Program-made: the position numbers and the translations under genes
NCBI GenBank assembly: GCA_013398275.1
Contig: VZSE01004958.1
Coordinates: 489,414-553,413, forward strand
From: Promerops cafer
Taxonomy: Eukaryota; Chordata; Aves; Passeriformes; Nectariniidae
Reading direction: 5' to 3'
DNA length: 64,000 bases
Part shown: positions 26,326 through 39,140 of the stretch, one piece after another
Layout: each line of letters starts with the position of its first letter
How positions within the stretch are numbered: position 1 is the stretch's first letter
The notes under the pieces: generated by a model
The model's database searches: none
What the model saw: the letters and a program-made list of their open reading frames with translations, nothing else
Told to the model about the DNA's origin: nothing

Positions 26326-28485
26326 ATATCATTAATTTCTCAAATTGTACTTAACAAAACATATCTAAAATGGTCAGCGTTTTTACCTACAGTCCTATTA
26401 GTTCTAGATTTTCAAATTGACCAAAGAGAAATTACATAATTATAAGACAGAGTTAATAAAATATGAGTGCAGAAAAACACATAAGCAAGTTTTACTATAT
26501 TTCAAAAGGAAAATATAAGAAGGAAAAAATACCAATGTAATGTAATAGGAAAGAAAAAGAAAGTTGCCATCAACATTTATTGATATAGCCTGTGCAACAG
26601 AAATCTGTTGTAAATCGACCACACTCAGTTTCTCAGCAGAAGGAATTGAAATATGGTATCTTATTCATTGGAAATCTATTGAGCTATCTGTGTAAATGTA
26701 CTCAATATACTTTCTCTTAGAGTTTATAGTTTTAAGAAATTTCATTTTTTAGGCAAGTAAGGATATACTATCTTTACATTAAAAGTTATTAAATATTTTG
26801 ATGAAAATTTGCAGTGCATTTTCAGTTTCTCTGTGGGTTCTCTATCAAAATTATGGCTGTACTGTTATAGTGGCGATTTAGATTATTTCAATCAGTCAGC
26901 TGGTTTGGACCAATATTATGAAACTAATTTCTGTACAGAAGTAAAGTACATGTTTTGCATATTTCTCAAACTTCTTTTGTCTAAATGTGTTAAATATCTT
27001 TTGCTCTGAAACCAGATTATACTTTCATTAATAACCCCTTTTTTCTTGATTTACATTCCCAAAAGAAATTAAAAATCCTGAATTTATTTTTGTCAGAAGG
27101 AATTAATGGTATTTTGATATTTGCAGATTTATTCTGTTTCTGGATTAGGACACTCACCATTTTCCTTGTACCTTCCTCTGATGTAGCAGATGAAATCCAG
27201 ACTATGACATTCTAACTAATTGATCTATCTTTTCAAATAAAACCGAACTTTTCCCACAGTTGAAATCATATCAGCTAGGAGATACCAATCTGGAAAGCCA
27301 CCCAAACCTTTTGCAATTTCATAGCTCAGATTCCAAAGAGCATCGAATAACAGACTGTCTTGAGGAGCAAAACTGAAATAAAGCTCTAATGGAATCAGGG
27401 ACCTGGCCATCTAATTATCTAAATGTAGAAGTTACCCTAAATATGCATTGTTGCCTCAAAAATTACACTATAAGATTAAAAAAAATCAGATTTCAGACAA
27501 CTAGGCTGTTAGCATCAGGAGAATTAATACAACCTGTTTCTTCCAGATGTATCTTTTCATACACAAAGTACTGCTGATCATTCTTTATCATGTCTGTATT
27601 TTATTTTCATACTTTGTGGTAATATTTAAATGTTAAGCCTATTTTTCCCCAGTGAAAGTCAAATATTAATATTATTCCTATCCTCATGCAAAATAAAGAA
27701 AATTATGCAGGGATATGCATGTATTGTCATTCTATTCTTACAAAAAAAAGAGAAAAGAAACACTGAATTTCACATATGCACTTTTGATTTTGTTAGACTA
27801 AATGAAAAGTGATTGGATTATGCTGCTCTCTTTTCTTTTGATATGCAGTTGTCATCTTCTCTTAACAGGAACAGTTTTTTCCTTTCTAATTTGTATGCTT
27901 TGTCATTCTTATTGAAAATGTTCTGTGGTGCTTGATCCTTGTTATTCATTTATGTATACTTAATGCTTAAATTTCTCAAGAATCATTATAAGCTACCAAT
28001 CCTTTGCTTCTCTTCTCATTGCTTTTATTTTTGGATTTCTTGATTGTTCATAAGAACGTTCTTTACCCGTGGTCTACAAATGAAGATCTATTCTTTGTGA
28101 CACTCTAGGAAAAGGTCAATCAATTGCAATAAAATAATTTTCATTTTTTCATAGAACTGAGTCATGAAAATAATTTATGCTACTTTACTTGATTAGGGAC
28201 AGTTTACTACATAAGAGATTTTGAGTATCTTGATTGCATACTCCATTAAGCACTCTACTCTAAATGTGTTATATTCTGCTTAATGGCATTTACAAACAGG
28301 TGAGAGAGTTTTACGCATTCCAGGGTCTGTGACCTTTCCCAGTTTATTCCTGCTTCCTTGAGTTAGTGATGCTCTCTTTGTAGAACAGATGGGAAAAGCT
28401 GATGATGGGGAGGAATAGTCATGTGTACTTTTTCTTCTCTGCATCTAGCTCACCTTCTAGATGAGGTTTTTTGTTGTTTTATTTT
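26326..28485. other. Unique AT-rich sequence, no gene seen
   Basis: About 2.1 kb with no recognisable exon or repeat family. Confidence 0.5.
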
Positions 28486-28565
28486 GGGGGGGGGGGGGTT
28501 TTTTGTTGGTTGGTTGTTTGATTGGTTGGTTGGTTTTTTGTTTGTTTGGCTTTTTTTTTTTTTTT
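28486..28565 (+). repeat. G13 run followed by GGTT repeats and a T-run
   Basis: Thirteen consecutive G (28486-28498) are followed by T-rich spacer, then several ggttggtt units (about 28507-28535), a (TTTG)n patch and a T-run. The G13 run and the GG-TT array give this strand G-quadruplex potential. The tract also produces spurious open frames. Confidence 0.85.
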
Positions 28566-29666
28566 AATATTTTTCCATTTTTTCCTGAATGGGTGGATTT
28601 GGAAATCACAAGTATTTTCATTCAAAAATCCCTTGAATATATATATATTTTTTTCTCTTAGTCTATTTTACTCCATAGGTGAAAATTTTCATGACAGAAA
28701 TCTATCGTTTAGTACAATAAGTAGTGTGAATTTTTTTATCTCAAGAGAAATGTACTGAGGCAAGCAATGGAAAGTATGAAACACCTGAGTGGTATGGAGA
28801 CACTGAATTCAGAATTAGTAATCATTCGTACTTGTCAATGAAAGAAAAGTGGACACCTATAAGTTTTGAAAGCAACAATTTTCAAACAAACAGAAATGAT
28901 TGAAAAGAGTCTGACTTAATGACAAAGATTATTGCACAAACCATACATTTAAAATACAATATTTCAAGGAGAAGTTGTGCAAAATTATGCACGGTATGTT
29001 CATATGTATGTTCATTGGTGGCTAAATATGATGATTTTGAAGAACCCATTAACATAGAAGTCTTTGTGCTGCTTATTCCAGATGCACTGTATGGTTTTCC
29101 TGAACTAATTCCTTTTTAATGCCCAGTGTATTTGTTCTTATCTGCTTCTCGGGAGCAGAAGATGGTTGGAGAGATGAAACATCTCATCCACTATGCAATA
29201 ACTGTGCATAATAATTTATGTAAGGAAAACTTATAGAGAATCATACACTTAGAGAAAAGGGACATGATATTAGCTAGTAATAACTGAATACTAAATTTCT
29301 ATTTATTTGTTTACTTGTTTACTTATTTTTCCTTACTAGAACCAAATTACCTCTTGCTGTTAGTACCTTGGAAACATCTGATCAAAAGCATTGACAATAA
29401 CTAATTTCTTTTCATAAATAGGTGATCAGAAAAAACTGTAGATCTGTGTAAGGGTAAAGCTCTACAGCTATTAGAAAATGGCAGACTCTCTTATCTTCCA
29501 AGCCCAGCTGAAGAAAAGAGCAAAAACTTTTGTAAGATATGCATTTTCCAACATATATTTTTTCATTAGAAGAAATTATTTTGCAATGGATTCTACCATA
29601 GGTAACAAAATTGAAGCCTAAGATTGAACATTTTAATTGAGTTAATAATATCTTCCTCTTTTCCTA
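28566..29666. other. Unique AT-rich sequence, no gene seen
   Basis: About 1.1 kb with no recognisable feature. The open frame at 28919-29119 has no family resemblance. Confidence 0.5.
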
Positions 29667-29817
29667 GGAAAAAAAAAAAAAAAAGAAAAAAAAGGAAAAA
29701 AACTAATTACTTTCAATATTTCACTGGCAGCAAAACTGCCTACATATTTGTTGTTGTTGTTTGTTTTGTTTGTTTTTTTTTTTTTTTTTTTNNNNNAACA
29801 CTGCCTTTATTTTTGTT

Positions 29818-29856
<39 letters not shown>
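29667..29856. repeat. Homopolymer cluster: A-runs, TTG repeats and two long T-runs
   Basis: A16 and neighbouring A-runs (29669-29701) are followed by (TTG)n/(TTTG)n and a T-run that ends in an assembly gap. After the gap, a second T-run of about 38 bases (29819-29856) is preceded by tttttgttgtt. The similar TTG-then-T design on both sides of the gap suggests one tract that was hard to assemble. Confidence 0.85.
29792..29796. other. Assembly gap, 5 N
   Basis: Five unresolved bases directly after a long T-run. The true length of the missing sequence is unknown. Confidence 0.95.
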
Positions 29857-29858
<2 letters not shown>

Positions 29859-32800
29859 CTGAAATATAATGTAAACTGGCTAGAATGCTCAATGCTCAAA
29901 TGATGAATCTCTGGACTTCACACTCTCATTAGAAATTATTCCCTATAACCTTCCTGAATTATGAGAGAAAAGAAATATACATGAAATACACAAAAACATT
30001 TCTATATATAAAACCCAGTACTTTCCCTAACTAGTAAGAAAAGCTGAAAATTACATTATACTTTAAAATTCGTCTTGTACAATTAGGTGTCTATATCTGA
30101 AAGACTTTTTGTTTTCTGTGAAAGCAACGATGATCTTTACACTATTTCCATGTGTCTTATTGTAAATGTAGCCTTTACAAAAGAAAAAAAAAACAATATA
30201 GTAGAAGATCTTCTCTATGATTACTGATCTTCTCCAAAACAACAGTACCTAGTTAAGATATACACAAATGAAAATAGAATGTTCTGTTCCAGATTCTCCA
30301 TCTTCATATCTTCAATTGATCCCTCCAGGGAAAAAAAAAAAAGAAAAGCAAATGTTTAAAAAAAGTTTTTTAAAGAAGTTTAAAAAGCCCATGTGAAGGT
30401 GCAGACAGTGCATTCTGTGGAAAAGGTTATTGTAAGTATTTGTGGAACATGTCATCAAGTTTTATTGTCTAATGTATTTAACTGATCAGTAACATCAATA
30501 TGTAATAGGTATGGCAACTAGAGATACAACAATCAGAAAAAAAAAGTGACAGAAACAAACCCATCAAACATAGAAAGTTAATATAAAATCCCATGCAAAT
30601 CAACATCTCTCAGAAACCAGAACATGTCCTTACATATCTTTAAGCACTGACATTACTAATAATAGTTCTTGTAATTCTACTAAAAGAAGGCAACACTTAT
30701 TTCTTCATAGCAAATTATTACATTTACATTTTCTAATTAAATGTATTTATCTTCCTAATTGCAGAAAGGCAATAATCATAATAATTTTTAAAGACTTATA
30801 GAACACATCGTTGTCTAAATACAAAACATAAATCCTCTTTTTTTCATACAATTTGGCACTGATCACACATGGAGTATTAGGGTATGATTTTTTATTGCTT
30901 ATGTAATGCAATTCATGCTTTTCTGTATTGGAGTCCTTGAGAATGGTGACCATATTTCCCATTCTATAGACAAAAAAAAAAGTGCACGTAGAAATGAAGA
31001 GATTTCCCAAGATCATACAAGTATCCTGAGACAATGATTTTTGCTTTTGAATCAGGTACAAAAACTACTTTCAAATAGTTTGTTATTGAAATCTGCATTT
31101 CTCTTAAGGTGAAATTATTGAAAGACAAATGGATTTCTTTGCACCATTACTCAATCAGAGACGGGGGAGTAATAGGAGAAATTGCTATAACCTCCTGACT
31201 ATGCGCATTTACTGCATGCAAACATTTTATTCAGGTTTTTGTTTGATTTAAGAGACCTACTGAGGACCAAACTCCTCTCACAGTTCTATTCAGCTACTAT
31301 AACTCTATTGTCAGCCTTAAGATGAGTTTGCTACAACAGGAGGAACCTATTTTGAATCTGTCATACTTGAACTGGAATATTATGGTGTTTAGGGTCTTTG
31401 GGTTGATGTTGGGTATGTTGCTACCATGCTCAGCACCTGACATTTGACCTTAATGTCAGTTTTCTCCCAATCAGAACAATAAATTGTTGACTTTAAATTG
31501 TTGCTATATAATGGCCTCAGAACCAATTCTGGAAGTTAAAAAAATATTTCTCAGTTGAGTGAATAATGGGAAAAAAAAATAAAAAAAGAGAGGGAAAAAT
31601 TTAAGAAGACAAAACGTCAGGAATACTAGCAGCAAATGTTATGCAAACAATACAAAGACTATGTTTTATGTGTTTGTATAAGGGGGAAAAGTCATCACTA
31701 ATAGGAGCAGTTTCTCAAAAACCTCTTGTATCTTTTCAGAAGCCTTATTTCAAACTATAAAATACAGTCAATATGAGGGAAGGCAGACTCCAAAAGCCTT
31801 CCTTTAAAGCTGATTGAGCCAGAATACAGATAGGATGCAGACATTAAGATAGAACTCAATCTTCTGAAAAAAATACAGAGAAGAATATTTTTGCATGAAA
31901 TTTTTTTGAGCCATTCCTTGTACAAAAAAAATCCCACATCCTACGTTCTTTTTTTTTTTTCTTTTCCCCAGGCCAATTCTGTAAATATCTATGAAAACAT
32001 GTCTGCAGACAAAAGCGCTGTTAAGCTCTTCAGCACAAGTAGCTATTAATCAGCCTTTTTGGGCACTGAGTCAGAATTTTCTGCTTAATTTCAAGCAATT
32101 CCCTATGTTTCCATGTGGAGATGAGCTAAGAGTTTTGTACAATAATATTACCAATATTATTTTAGCAGTATTTTTGCAGATTGGAGGGAATGAAGGTGGT
32201 TTTTGCATCATAAATTCTATTATATACCTTCTAGTTGTCTTAGCTGAAAAAAATTCTCTCTTACATAACATAGTAATGTAATGTATTTGTAATCACTCTT
32301 GTAGATGCCATAGATTACTCCTCCCACCTATCACTGCCAGTTCAGGTGTCCTACAGGCTCTGTGTAACTCTGTCCTTTAACCCTCTTGGGTTCCCCTGGA
32401 GTACTCAGATGTCTCTGGAAATTACTTCCTTAGCCTGATACAAGTTTTGACCTAGGAGAAAGTTGCCCAGAATATGACATCTAAGAGATCCAGGAGGTCA
32501 GGGCAGGATGGCTGAATTGCAAGAATATCTCCCATTCTTTTTATTTCAGACTCTCTTACTCTGGGTGATGTCTTTACTTAACAAAGTTTTTCTGGCAACT
32601 GCCTTTGACACTAGGAGTTATGATTTGTCCAGGGATCCTAAGTCTGTAAGTCTGGGTGACAGATTCCATTAAATGATAGAAGATCTAAAAGATCTTGGTT
32701 ATGTTCTAAAAGATTTGTTGATGCTAACTCAGCTGAGATAGGGATGATAGATCTATTCCCTGAAAGGACTAACTGTTAGACTTTTGAGAAATATGATGCT

Positions 32801-35800
32801 CTGCACTTCAGCATGACAATACTTGCTGGAATGTTTTAAATCACATGCGAATATGCACGTGATTTCTAGAGTAATTAAGCTTTTGTGTCAGAAGCTAAGA
32901 TCTTATCTTAAACAAGGTGAAGGAAATAAGAGATCTACGCCATCCATGAAGATTTTTGTTGTTGTTCAAAATCTAAACATAAATTTACATGAAAATACTT
33001 GAAACATCAGTGGGATAAAAGCTGAAATACTGTTTATGAGCAGAGGAGTTACATTTTATCACCTTTATCTTCCAAAATTACACCATGAATTACACATAGC
33101 CACATTAAAATATTTTCAGCATGATTTGTTGCAAAAGCCCGCAAGGCCATGTCTGAAGACAACAACTGCTTTCTGCAGCCACAATAATGGTTCCTAATAG
33201 CAAGATACTGGAATTTAGGAATGCCTCAGAGAGATTTGGCTATAGTGGTGTGGTACAAAACACAAAGTCTGTTGGTTGGTTGGGTTTGGGGGGTTTTTTG
33301 TTAACTACTATTTACAGGAATAAAACACTTCATGGTGGAAGGATTTTTTTCCTTTTCAAGACTCTCTTAGCAAGTTGACTGGATGAAAACACAAGAAAAT
33401 AAAATATGTAACCTCAGGATTCATAAATTCTAACTGAAAATTGTCTAATTCACACAGTAAAGCATTATAGAGTATGAAGATACACATCTATACAAAAACA
33501 TCTTAAGATAGAAACTAGTAATGTGGGCTTCAATACAAACATTTCTGCACTCCTTTTCATGCTGAGGATTTTAAATATCTGCTTCCTACCCTTATTTCTC
33601 TTTCTGCTTGCTGAAAAATGAGACATTTTAGGAACCTTACAGTAGATCTCTGTATTGGAAAGGATTGGTGTGGTGAAATGAGTAAATTTTAAGTGTAGTT
33701 TAAGTATTTACACAAAGCACCATCTTTACCTTATTTTAAGCAAGATTCTTTTAAGATAAAATCAAATTCTGTCAGAAGAATTTAAACTCTGGGTCCTGTA
33801 GACCTAATGCACTTGAATGGGAGTCCAAAAGTGAAAACAAAAACCAGTTTTGTTAAAGAATCACCAACTTTATCTTTGGAAGAAATTAAATGACATTTTA
33901 ACTTTAAGTGTAGTTTTCTTATTAGTTGTCGGTTTTTGAACTATCTTCCTGACTTGTGGCACAGATACAACTTTTCACTTTCTACATCTAAAATTTTATT
34001 GAGAATAATTTTGGTTATAATTTTTATTAGCTTTGAGAAGCAATGAAAAAAAAAATTGGTTGACATTTTTTCTTTTGTAGACATATTTTGGAGTAGAAAT
34101 ATTTTTTTTTTTTAATATTAAAACTTTGATATAAAGGAATTTCCCGTGTGTGGTACTGAGATATTAACTCTAAGGAAAAATGTTGGTGAATAATGATGGA
34201 CTCATCTGTCCATGTTTAACATTTCAGACCAAACTATTGCTAGCACAATGAAAATCTACTCTCTCTACAGCCTGATGCTTGGTTGACCATTAAATGCATT
34301 GACCCAAAATTCTGACCTGTGACAGAAAAATGGCACATGAATTCCTTTTCCTCTCAAGAATTGTTCTGAAGTGGGGAAAAGGAAATGAGAGGCAGGAGGA
34401 GCTTCTCTGGTCTGTGGCTGAGCAAAATGCAGGCACACTGTACCAAAGACCTGTAAGGAAAATTAAAGCTAGAAAGGCTGCAGAGTTGAATGAAAACATA
34501 GAGAAAGGACAGCAAGATATGTGACTTTATAAAGCATAATGAAATTATCTTCCTCTTCTCAAGGCAAATTAAGTAGTATTAATACTGTATTGGTGTAGGG
34601 AACTGTGTTATCACCTTTACACAGTGCTGAACTATGTAAACACAGTTACACCACCCTATCAAAAGTCTCAGCACTATACACTATTTTTGTGATGAAAAAC
34701 ATGACAATGAATGATGTTTCTGTGTAACACTAATTTTAGGTAAACCTCAAGCAGGTTTCATCAATGGAGTTTTAGCTTGATTTCTGGTTCGTGTTGTGAT
34801 CTGTAGATCTGTGTTCATGTTGTTTTTATGTGGTCACTGTCATTTTGTCTTTTATTTGGGCATTATGAAAGTCTTTTATCTTCTCCCCTTACTTCTTCTT
34901 CCTTTTCTTTGTTTTAGTTCAAAGGAATTTATTTACACATGATGTACAGGATCTTCTTTCACTTTTTTTTTTTTTTTTAATTGCTATTTCTTGACAGGTT
35001 GTGCTCTATGTTTGATATTCTGGCTGCACCTAATGCTATAACTAATTTAATTTACCATGAAAATATTAAAAAAAAAAAAATACTGATATGGAAATATGCT
35101 GAAAATGATCAAATACTCCCTCTAACCTGGAAAAGCTAAGAGATTGAAAAGCTGAAGGTAGCCGAAGATAGTGTTAGACTAAAATATTGCTGGGATACAT
35201 ATTTCACTTAGGCCTGCTTGTGGTATGCTGGCCAACCTTGATTAAGTGTCAAGAATACTGAGTAATCTAGATCCTGGAGAGAATGTTTTAACAGGGTGAA
35301 ACAGCCATCTGAAAGCTGATTTGCCCTTGATGTAAAATTTATTGCATCTATATGCTAATATCCTTACTTCTGCATCTTCAGCCATAACACAGCTTTATGC
35401 TCTTATTGAATTCCAACTAAAATCATGTGGTTTCAAATTAGAAGTACTCCAGAAAGGGAGAATTTGAGTATGAAAATAATGGCATTTGTAATTTAGAGGA
35501 TGACATTTTTCTTTTTTCCACTCTGTCCCACTCCAGTGACAAGAATAATGATGTAGCTTGACAACAGATGAAGTCAGATACCTCGTATGTCCTTTTGCAT
35601 CTACTGGTATCTTAACAATAAAGAAAGTAAACTTAAATGTAAGGAAAGAATTTTGGTTTGTAACTTGGAAAGAAATTTTTTTAAGTGATGACAAACTCAA
35701 TGGCAAGGGATTTTATGCTTGGCACAGAAAGTGTTTGGGTTTTTTTTGCTAACGAGTTAGTGGGATGAAAATGTGATATATGCATTTTCTAGGACTGAAA

Positions 35801-36635
35801 TGTATTTTGACTATGTAGAGGAAAAGGTTGTTTTAATACTTGGAATGCATAAGGTACTTTATAAGGACAGTTTTTTAAGCATTAGAATTTTTTAAAGTAT
35901 GCTTGTTGAATGGTGGTGTAATTTAATGCCACTTCAGTGTAAATACTAATAAAAAAACCCTTAACGTAATATGGTATCGTAAGTTAATTGCAGGGGATGT
36001 GCACCATCTATACCTAATTAAATAGTATGTAAATAAGACATTTTAAAGATAAAAAGCCTATTAAAGAATTACTTGTTTAACTTCTTTCTCAAGGTGTTAT
36101 CAGAAGAACTGACATTCACCTTGTTTCTGTCTTGCAGAATGGCAAGTGTGAGAATGCTTGCCTAATTTCAGAATTAATTATGATGCTAGTCATAAAGATA
36201 GCTCATTTATTGTTTTCTGATGGATTTTTCACTTGTGGGTTTGTTACCTATTTTAAATTTAAATTTGGACTTTCAGGGGACAACCCTAAGAAATCAACAT
36301 GTTAGCAAACATTAGCAATCATAGATTTCATGTACACTTAGAGGAACAGTTTTTCTGATAAATTTGTAGTCAAATGATAAGTCTAGATAAATAGAAAATT
36401 CTACTAGCCACTCAGCTGAGATGTAATTTTTTTTACCAAACTAACATATTTTCTTTTTATAATCATTAATCTTCTTTATTACCTGCAACAACATTTCCAA
36501 GTAGTCTTTAGCTCTATTTAATAGGTTATGAATAATTAATTTTGAAGCTATGTACCCAGAATTTTGATAACTTCTTCCAGAGTTGTCACAATTAATTTCT
36601 ACTTCAATAATTAAAAAATATTTTAACTCTATACA
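29857..36635. other. Unique AT-rich sequence, no gene seen
   Basis: About 6.8 kb without a recognisable exon, LTR or CR1 copy. It holds a T16 run at about 34963-34978 and several short A- and T-runs. Open frames of about 100 codons at 30747-31061 (minus), 31991-32281 (plus) and 35395-35706 (minus) show no domain or motif I recognise and look like chance in AT-rich DNA. The segment 33795-33830 (cacttgaatgggagtcc) faintly resembles old amniote repeats. Confidence 0.5.
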
Positions 36636-36676
36636 TAGACTAGACTAGACTAGACTAGAACAAAATAGAATAGAAT
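36636..36676. repeat. (TAGAC)4 pentamer repeat grading into TAGAA units
   Basis: Four exact TAGAC units (36636-36655), then TAGAA and AATAG-type units. The tract leads directly into a degraded CR1-like end, so the AATAG part may derive from the 3' terminal repeat of that element. Confidence 0.85.
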
Positions 36677-36825
36677 ATCTCAATTTTGAAGAGACCCATA
36701 ATGATCATTAAGTTTAACACTAAAATATTTCTACCAGTCCTCATTTTAACTTCTATATTTCCTAAGGAACTATTAGCCAAATTCAACACTTCTTTAAGCC
36801 CTGACATCTGTGGGTTTAGATAACT
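36677..36825 (-). mobile_element. Degraded CR1-like 3' end
   Basis: After the tagaatagaata words come tctcaattttgaagagaccc, then 'ataatgatcatt', a taagtttaac block and a 'cttctttaagc...tgacatctg' block. The order matches the 3' end of the CR1 subgroup whose minus-strand form reads 'gaatatcccgagttggaagggacccac..ggatcat..gagtccaac'. Divergence is high and the 5' limit is a guess. It could also be another old repeat. Confidence 0.5.
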
Positions 36826-37935
36826 TTTTCATTATTATATTTTGTCATGATATTTTAAAGGCAGGTTTAATAATGTTTTGGGTTTTTTTCCTCTATGTGT
36901 TTTGATGTTGCTAAAGCTAGCAGTTGCCAAAATGGAAGATCACATTTCAGTGGTTTTAAAAGGAATGAGTTCTGAAGAGGAAAACAATACGCCAATATTT
37001 TCATTTTTTTAGAAACTGATCCACAGCACCCAAAATAAATGCATTAAATTATTGGCTGTAGATAAATCATGACTCTGGATACATGTGTGCACGTATGGGT
37101 GTCTGAGTGTGTACCAACAGAGGAAGTCCTGAGAGGGGAGAAAAAAAAATTGAGTAAAAATTTTAAAAAGGTTATTTTCCTGAGTTAAATTTTAACAGCT
37201 TTAACTCAAATTCTAAGTGAAAGCTAGTTTTCAGCCCTTACATGCCCTGAAGCACAAATTACTCTTTCTATTTTAAGATGATTTCTAAATTATATACTTT
37301 AAGAAAAATTAATATCATTATAGATCTTCTTTTCTAATCTATAATTATTTTAAATTAAGAAATCCAGAACTCATTTCTATATTTTAGATGTTATAAGCCA
37401 ATGTCTGTAAAAGGTTGGTAATTTGGGTTTTTCATTTCAGGTTGAGTCCTCAAATAGTTCAAACAAAATATTCTTTTTAATATTAAATTGTTACAGCAGT
37501 ACTAAACATGCACATTGGCAAATCAGTATCTAAGAATGACATGGATATTCTGGAGCTGGATTTGCTTTCAATATTGTTCAAATTTTTATATATTAACATA
37601 CCTTATGATTGATACCTGTGTACTGAACAGGTATTTATTTTAATTTTTGGTTTATTTCTCCATATTACTTTTATTTTTCACTTATAAAACAAACAACTAA
37701 AAATTTAAAACTATATTTTCTTACTGCCAGATGCACTCATAAAAATAGTAAGAAGACTTAGTGGAATCAATTTTCAGTCAGGCAAACGTAGCTGCTTTGA
37801 CAGCTGAATCCACTATTTACATTAGTTTTCCTCTAAATGAATGTAGAAATCCTACAGAAAGAAAAAAAAAAATCTGATTTCTTGTTTGGCTTCTTAAATT
37901 TCCAAAAAATAAAAAAGATATAAAAATTTGATGAA
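36826..37935. other. Unique AT-rich sequence, no gene seen
   Basis: About 1.1 kb of AT-rich sequence with no recognisable feature. Confidence 0.5.
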
Positions 37936-38080
37936 TTGGCAGGAAGAAAAAACAAAAACAAAACAAAAACAAAATCAAAAACAAAATCAAAAACAAAATC
38001 AAAATCAAAAACAAAAAAAAAAAACCAAAAAAACAAAAACAAAAAACAACCCAACAAAAAACTCCCAAAAAGGCAAAAAA
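37936..38080 (+). repeat. (AAAACAAAATC)n-like A-rich low-complexity tract
   Basis: An interrupted array of AAAAC and AAAATC units on the plus strand, about 110-145 bases. It generates lysine/asparagine/glutamine-rich frames on plus and phenylalanine-rich frames on minus, none of them real genes. It directly precedes the duplicated segment and may have caused the misassembly there. Confidence 0.9.
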
Positions 38081-38082
38081 AG

Positions 38083-38360
38083 CAGAGCAAAACGAAAGAG
38101 ACACCCACCTTCCAAGGGTTTTTAAACCTCAGAATAGCTTCTTCTTAAAAAATGGAAAGAGCCAACATAATTTCATTGAAAATAAAAATATGGGTTTGTA
38201 GAGGGGTTTTTTTTTAATGGCTTTAATGGTCGATACCCTAAGAGTTATAAGATAGAGAGAACAATCAGCTTTGACCCATCTTTTACCGTGTGTGCTGGTT
38301 TTGACTGGAGTAGAGTTATTATTCTTCACAGAAGCTATTATGAGACCATGTTTAGGATTT
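38083..38360 (+). repeat. Tandem duplication, first copy
   Basis: Starts at cagagcaaaacgaaagagac and ends at 'gtttaggattt' just before an N. It matches 38362-38638 with only about four differences in 278 bases: ccacc/ccgcc, gaaag/gaaaa, one extra G before a T-run, and ctggt/ctgct. Its last 70 bases (38291-38360) are the beginning of the LTR that is complete in the second copy. Near-identity, a breakpoint inside the LTR and the N at the joint point to an assembly artefact rather than biology. Confidence 0.95.
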
Positions 38361-38361
38361 N
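38361..38361. other. Assembly gap, single N
   Basis: One ambiguous base placed exactly at the junction of the two near-identical copies. It probably marks an unresolved join. Confidence 0.95.
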
Positions 38362-38638
38362 CAGAGCAAAACGAAAGAGACACCCGCCTTCCAAGGGTTT
38401 TTAAACCTCAGAATAGCTTCTTCTTAAAAAATGGAAAAAGCCAACATAATTTCATTGAAAATAAAAATATGGGTTTGTAGAGGGTTTTTTTTTAATGGCT
38501 TTAATGGTCGATACCCTAAGAGTTATAAGATAGAGAGAACAATCAGCTTTGACCCATCTTTTACCGTGTGTGCTGCTTTTGACTGGAGTAGAGTTATTAT
38601 TCTTCACAGAAGCTATTATGAGACCATGTTTAGGATTT
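38362..38638 (+). repeat. Tandem duplication, second copy
   Basis: Near-identical to 38083-38360. The second copy reads on without interruption through the rest of the LTR, so it is the one continuous with the right flank. Confidence 0.95.
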
Positions 38639-39140
38639 AGGCTGAAAATAGTGTTGACAATTCTGGGATGCTTTAGATATTGCTGAGTAGTGCTGACAGA
38701 GAGTCCAGGCTGTTTCTCTCTTCTCCTACTGCCCTGACAGTGAGAAGGCTGCGGGTGCACAGGAAGCTGGGAGGGGCCACAGCCAGGACAGCTGTCCCCA
38801 GCTGATCAAAGGGATATCCCAGACCGTAGGGTCTCACATTCAGCACTGAAAGCTGGGTGAAGGAGAAGCAAGCAGGGGACGTTTGGAGTGATGGCACTTT
38901 TCTCAAGACACTATGACATGTAACTGAGCCCTGCCCTCCGAGATGGCTGAACCCCTGCCCACACATGCGAAGTAGTGAATTCATTCTTTTTTTTCTTTGC
39001 TTGTGTGTGTGCCTTTTTGCTCTACCCTTGAGCTGTCTTTGTCTCAACTTAAGAACTTTCTCACTTGTACAAGTCTCTCCTTCATGGCTTAGTTGGGGGA
39101 GTGAGGTAGATAATTTCCCAGCTGGGGTTAAACCATGAAA
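38569..39140 (+). mobile_element. Solo LTR, ERVL-like avian endogenous retrovirus
   Basis: About 570 bases on the plus strand. It begins TGTGCTGCTTTTGACTGG, a variant of the widespread avian LTR start of the form TG...CTGGTTTTGGCTGG. It carries the internal landmarks of that LTR: tgctttagatattgctgagt, then 'gggtgcacaggaagctggga', 'agctgatcaaagggatatcc' and 'gacgtttggagtgatggc'. It ends in a ggctggggttaaaccacga-type terminus (here gctggggttaaaccatgaaa). No internal retroviral sequence flanks it, so it is a solo LTR left by recombination between two LTRs. The usual poly-A region is degraded. No clear target-site duplication is visible. The ERVL assignment is from memory of the family and is less certain than the LTR call. 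Confidence 0.85.

Noticed and set aside
37817..38148. Open frames on both strands, phenylalanine-rich or lysine/asparagine-rich
   Set aside because: They are translations of the A-rich low-complexity tract.
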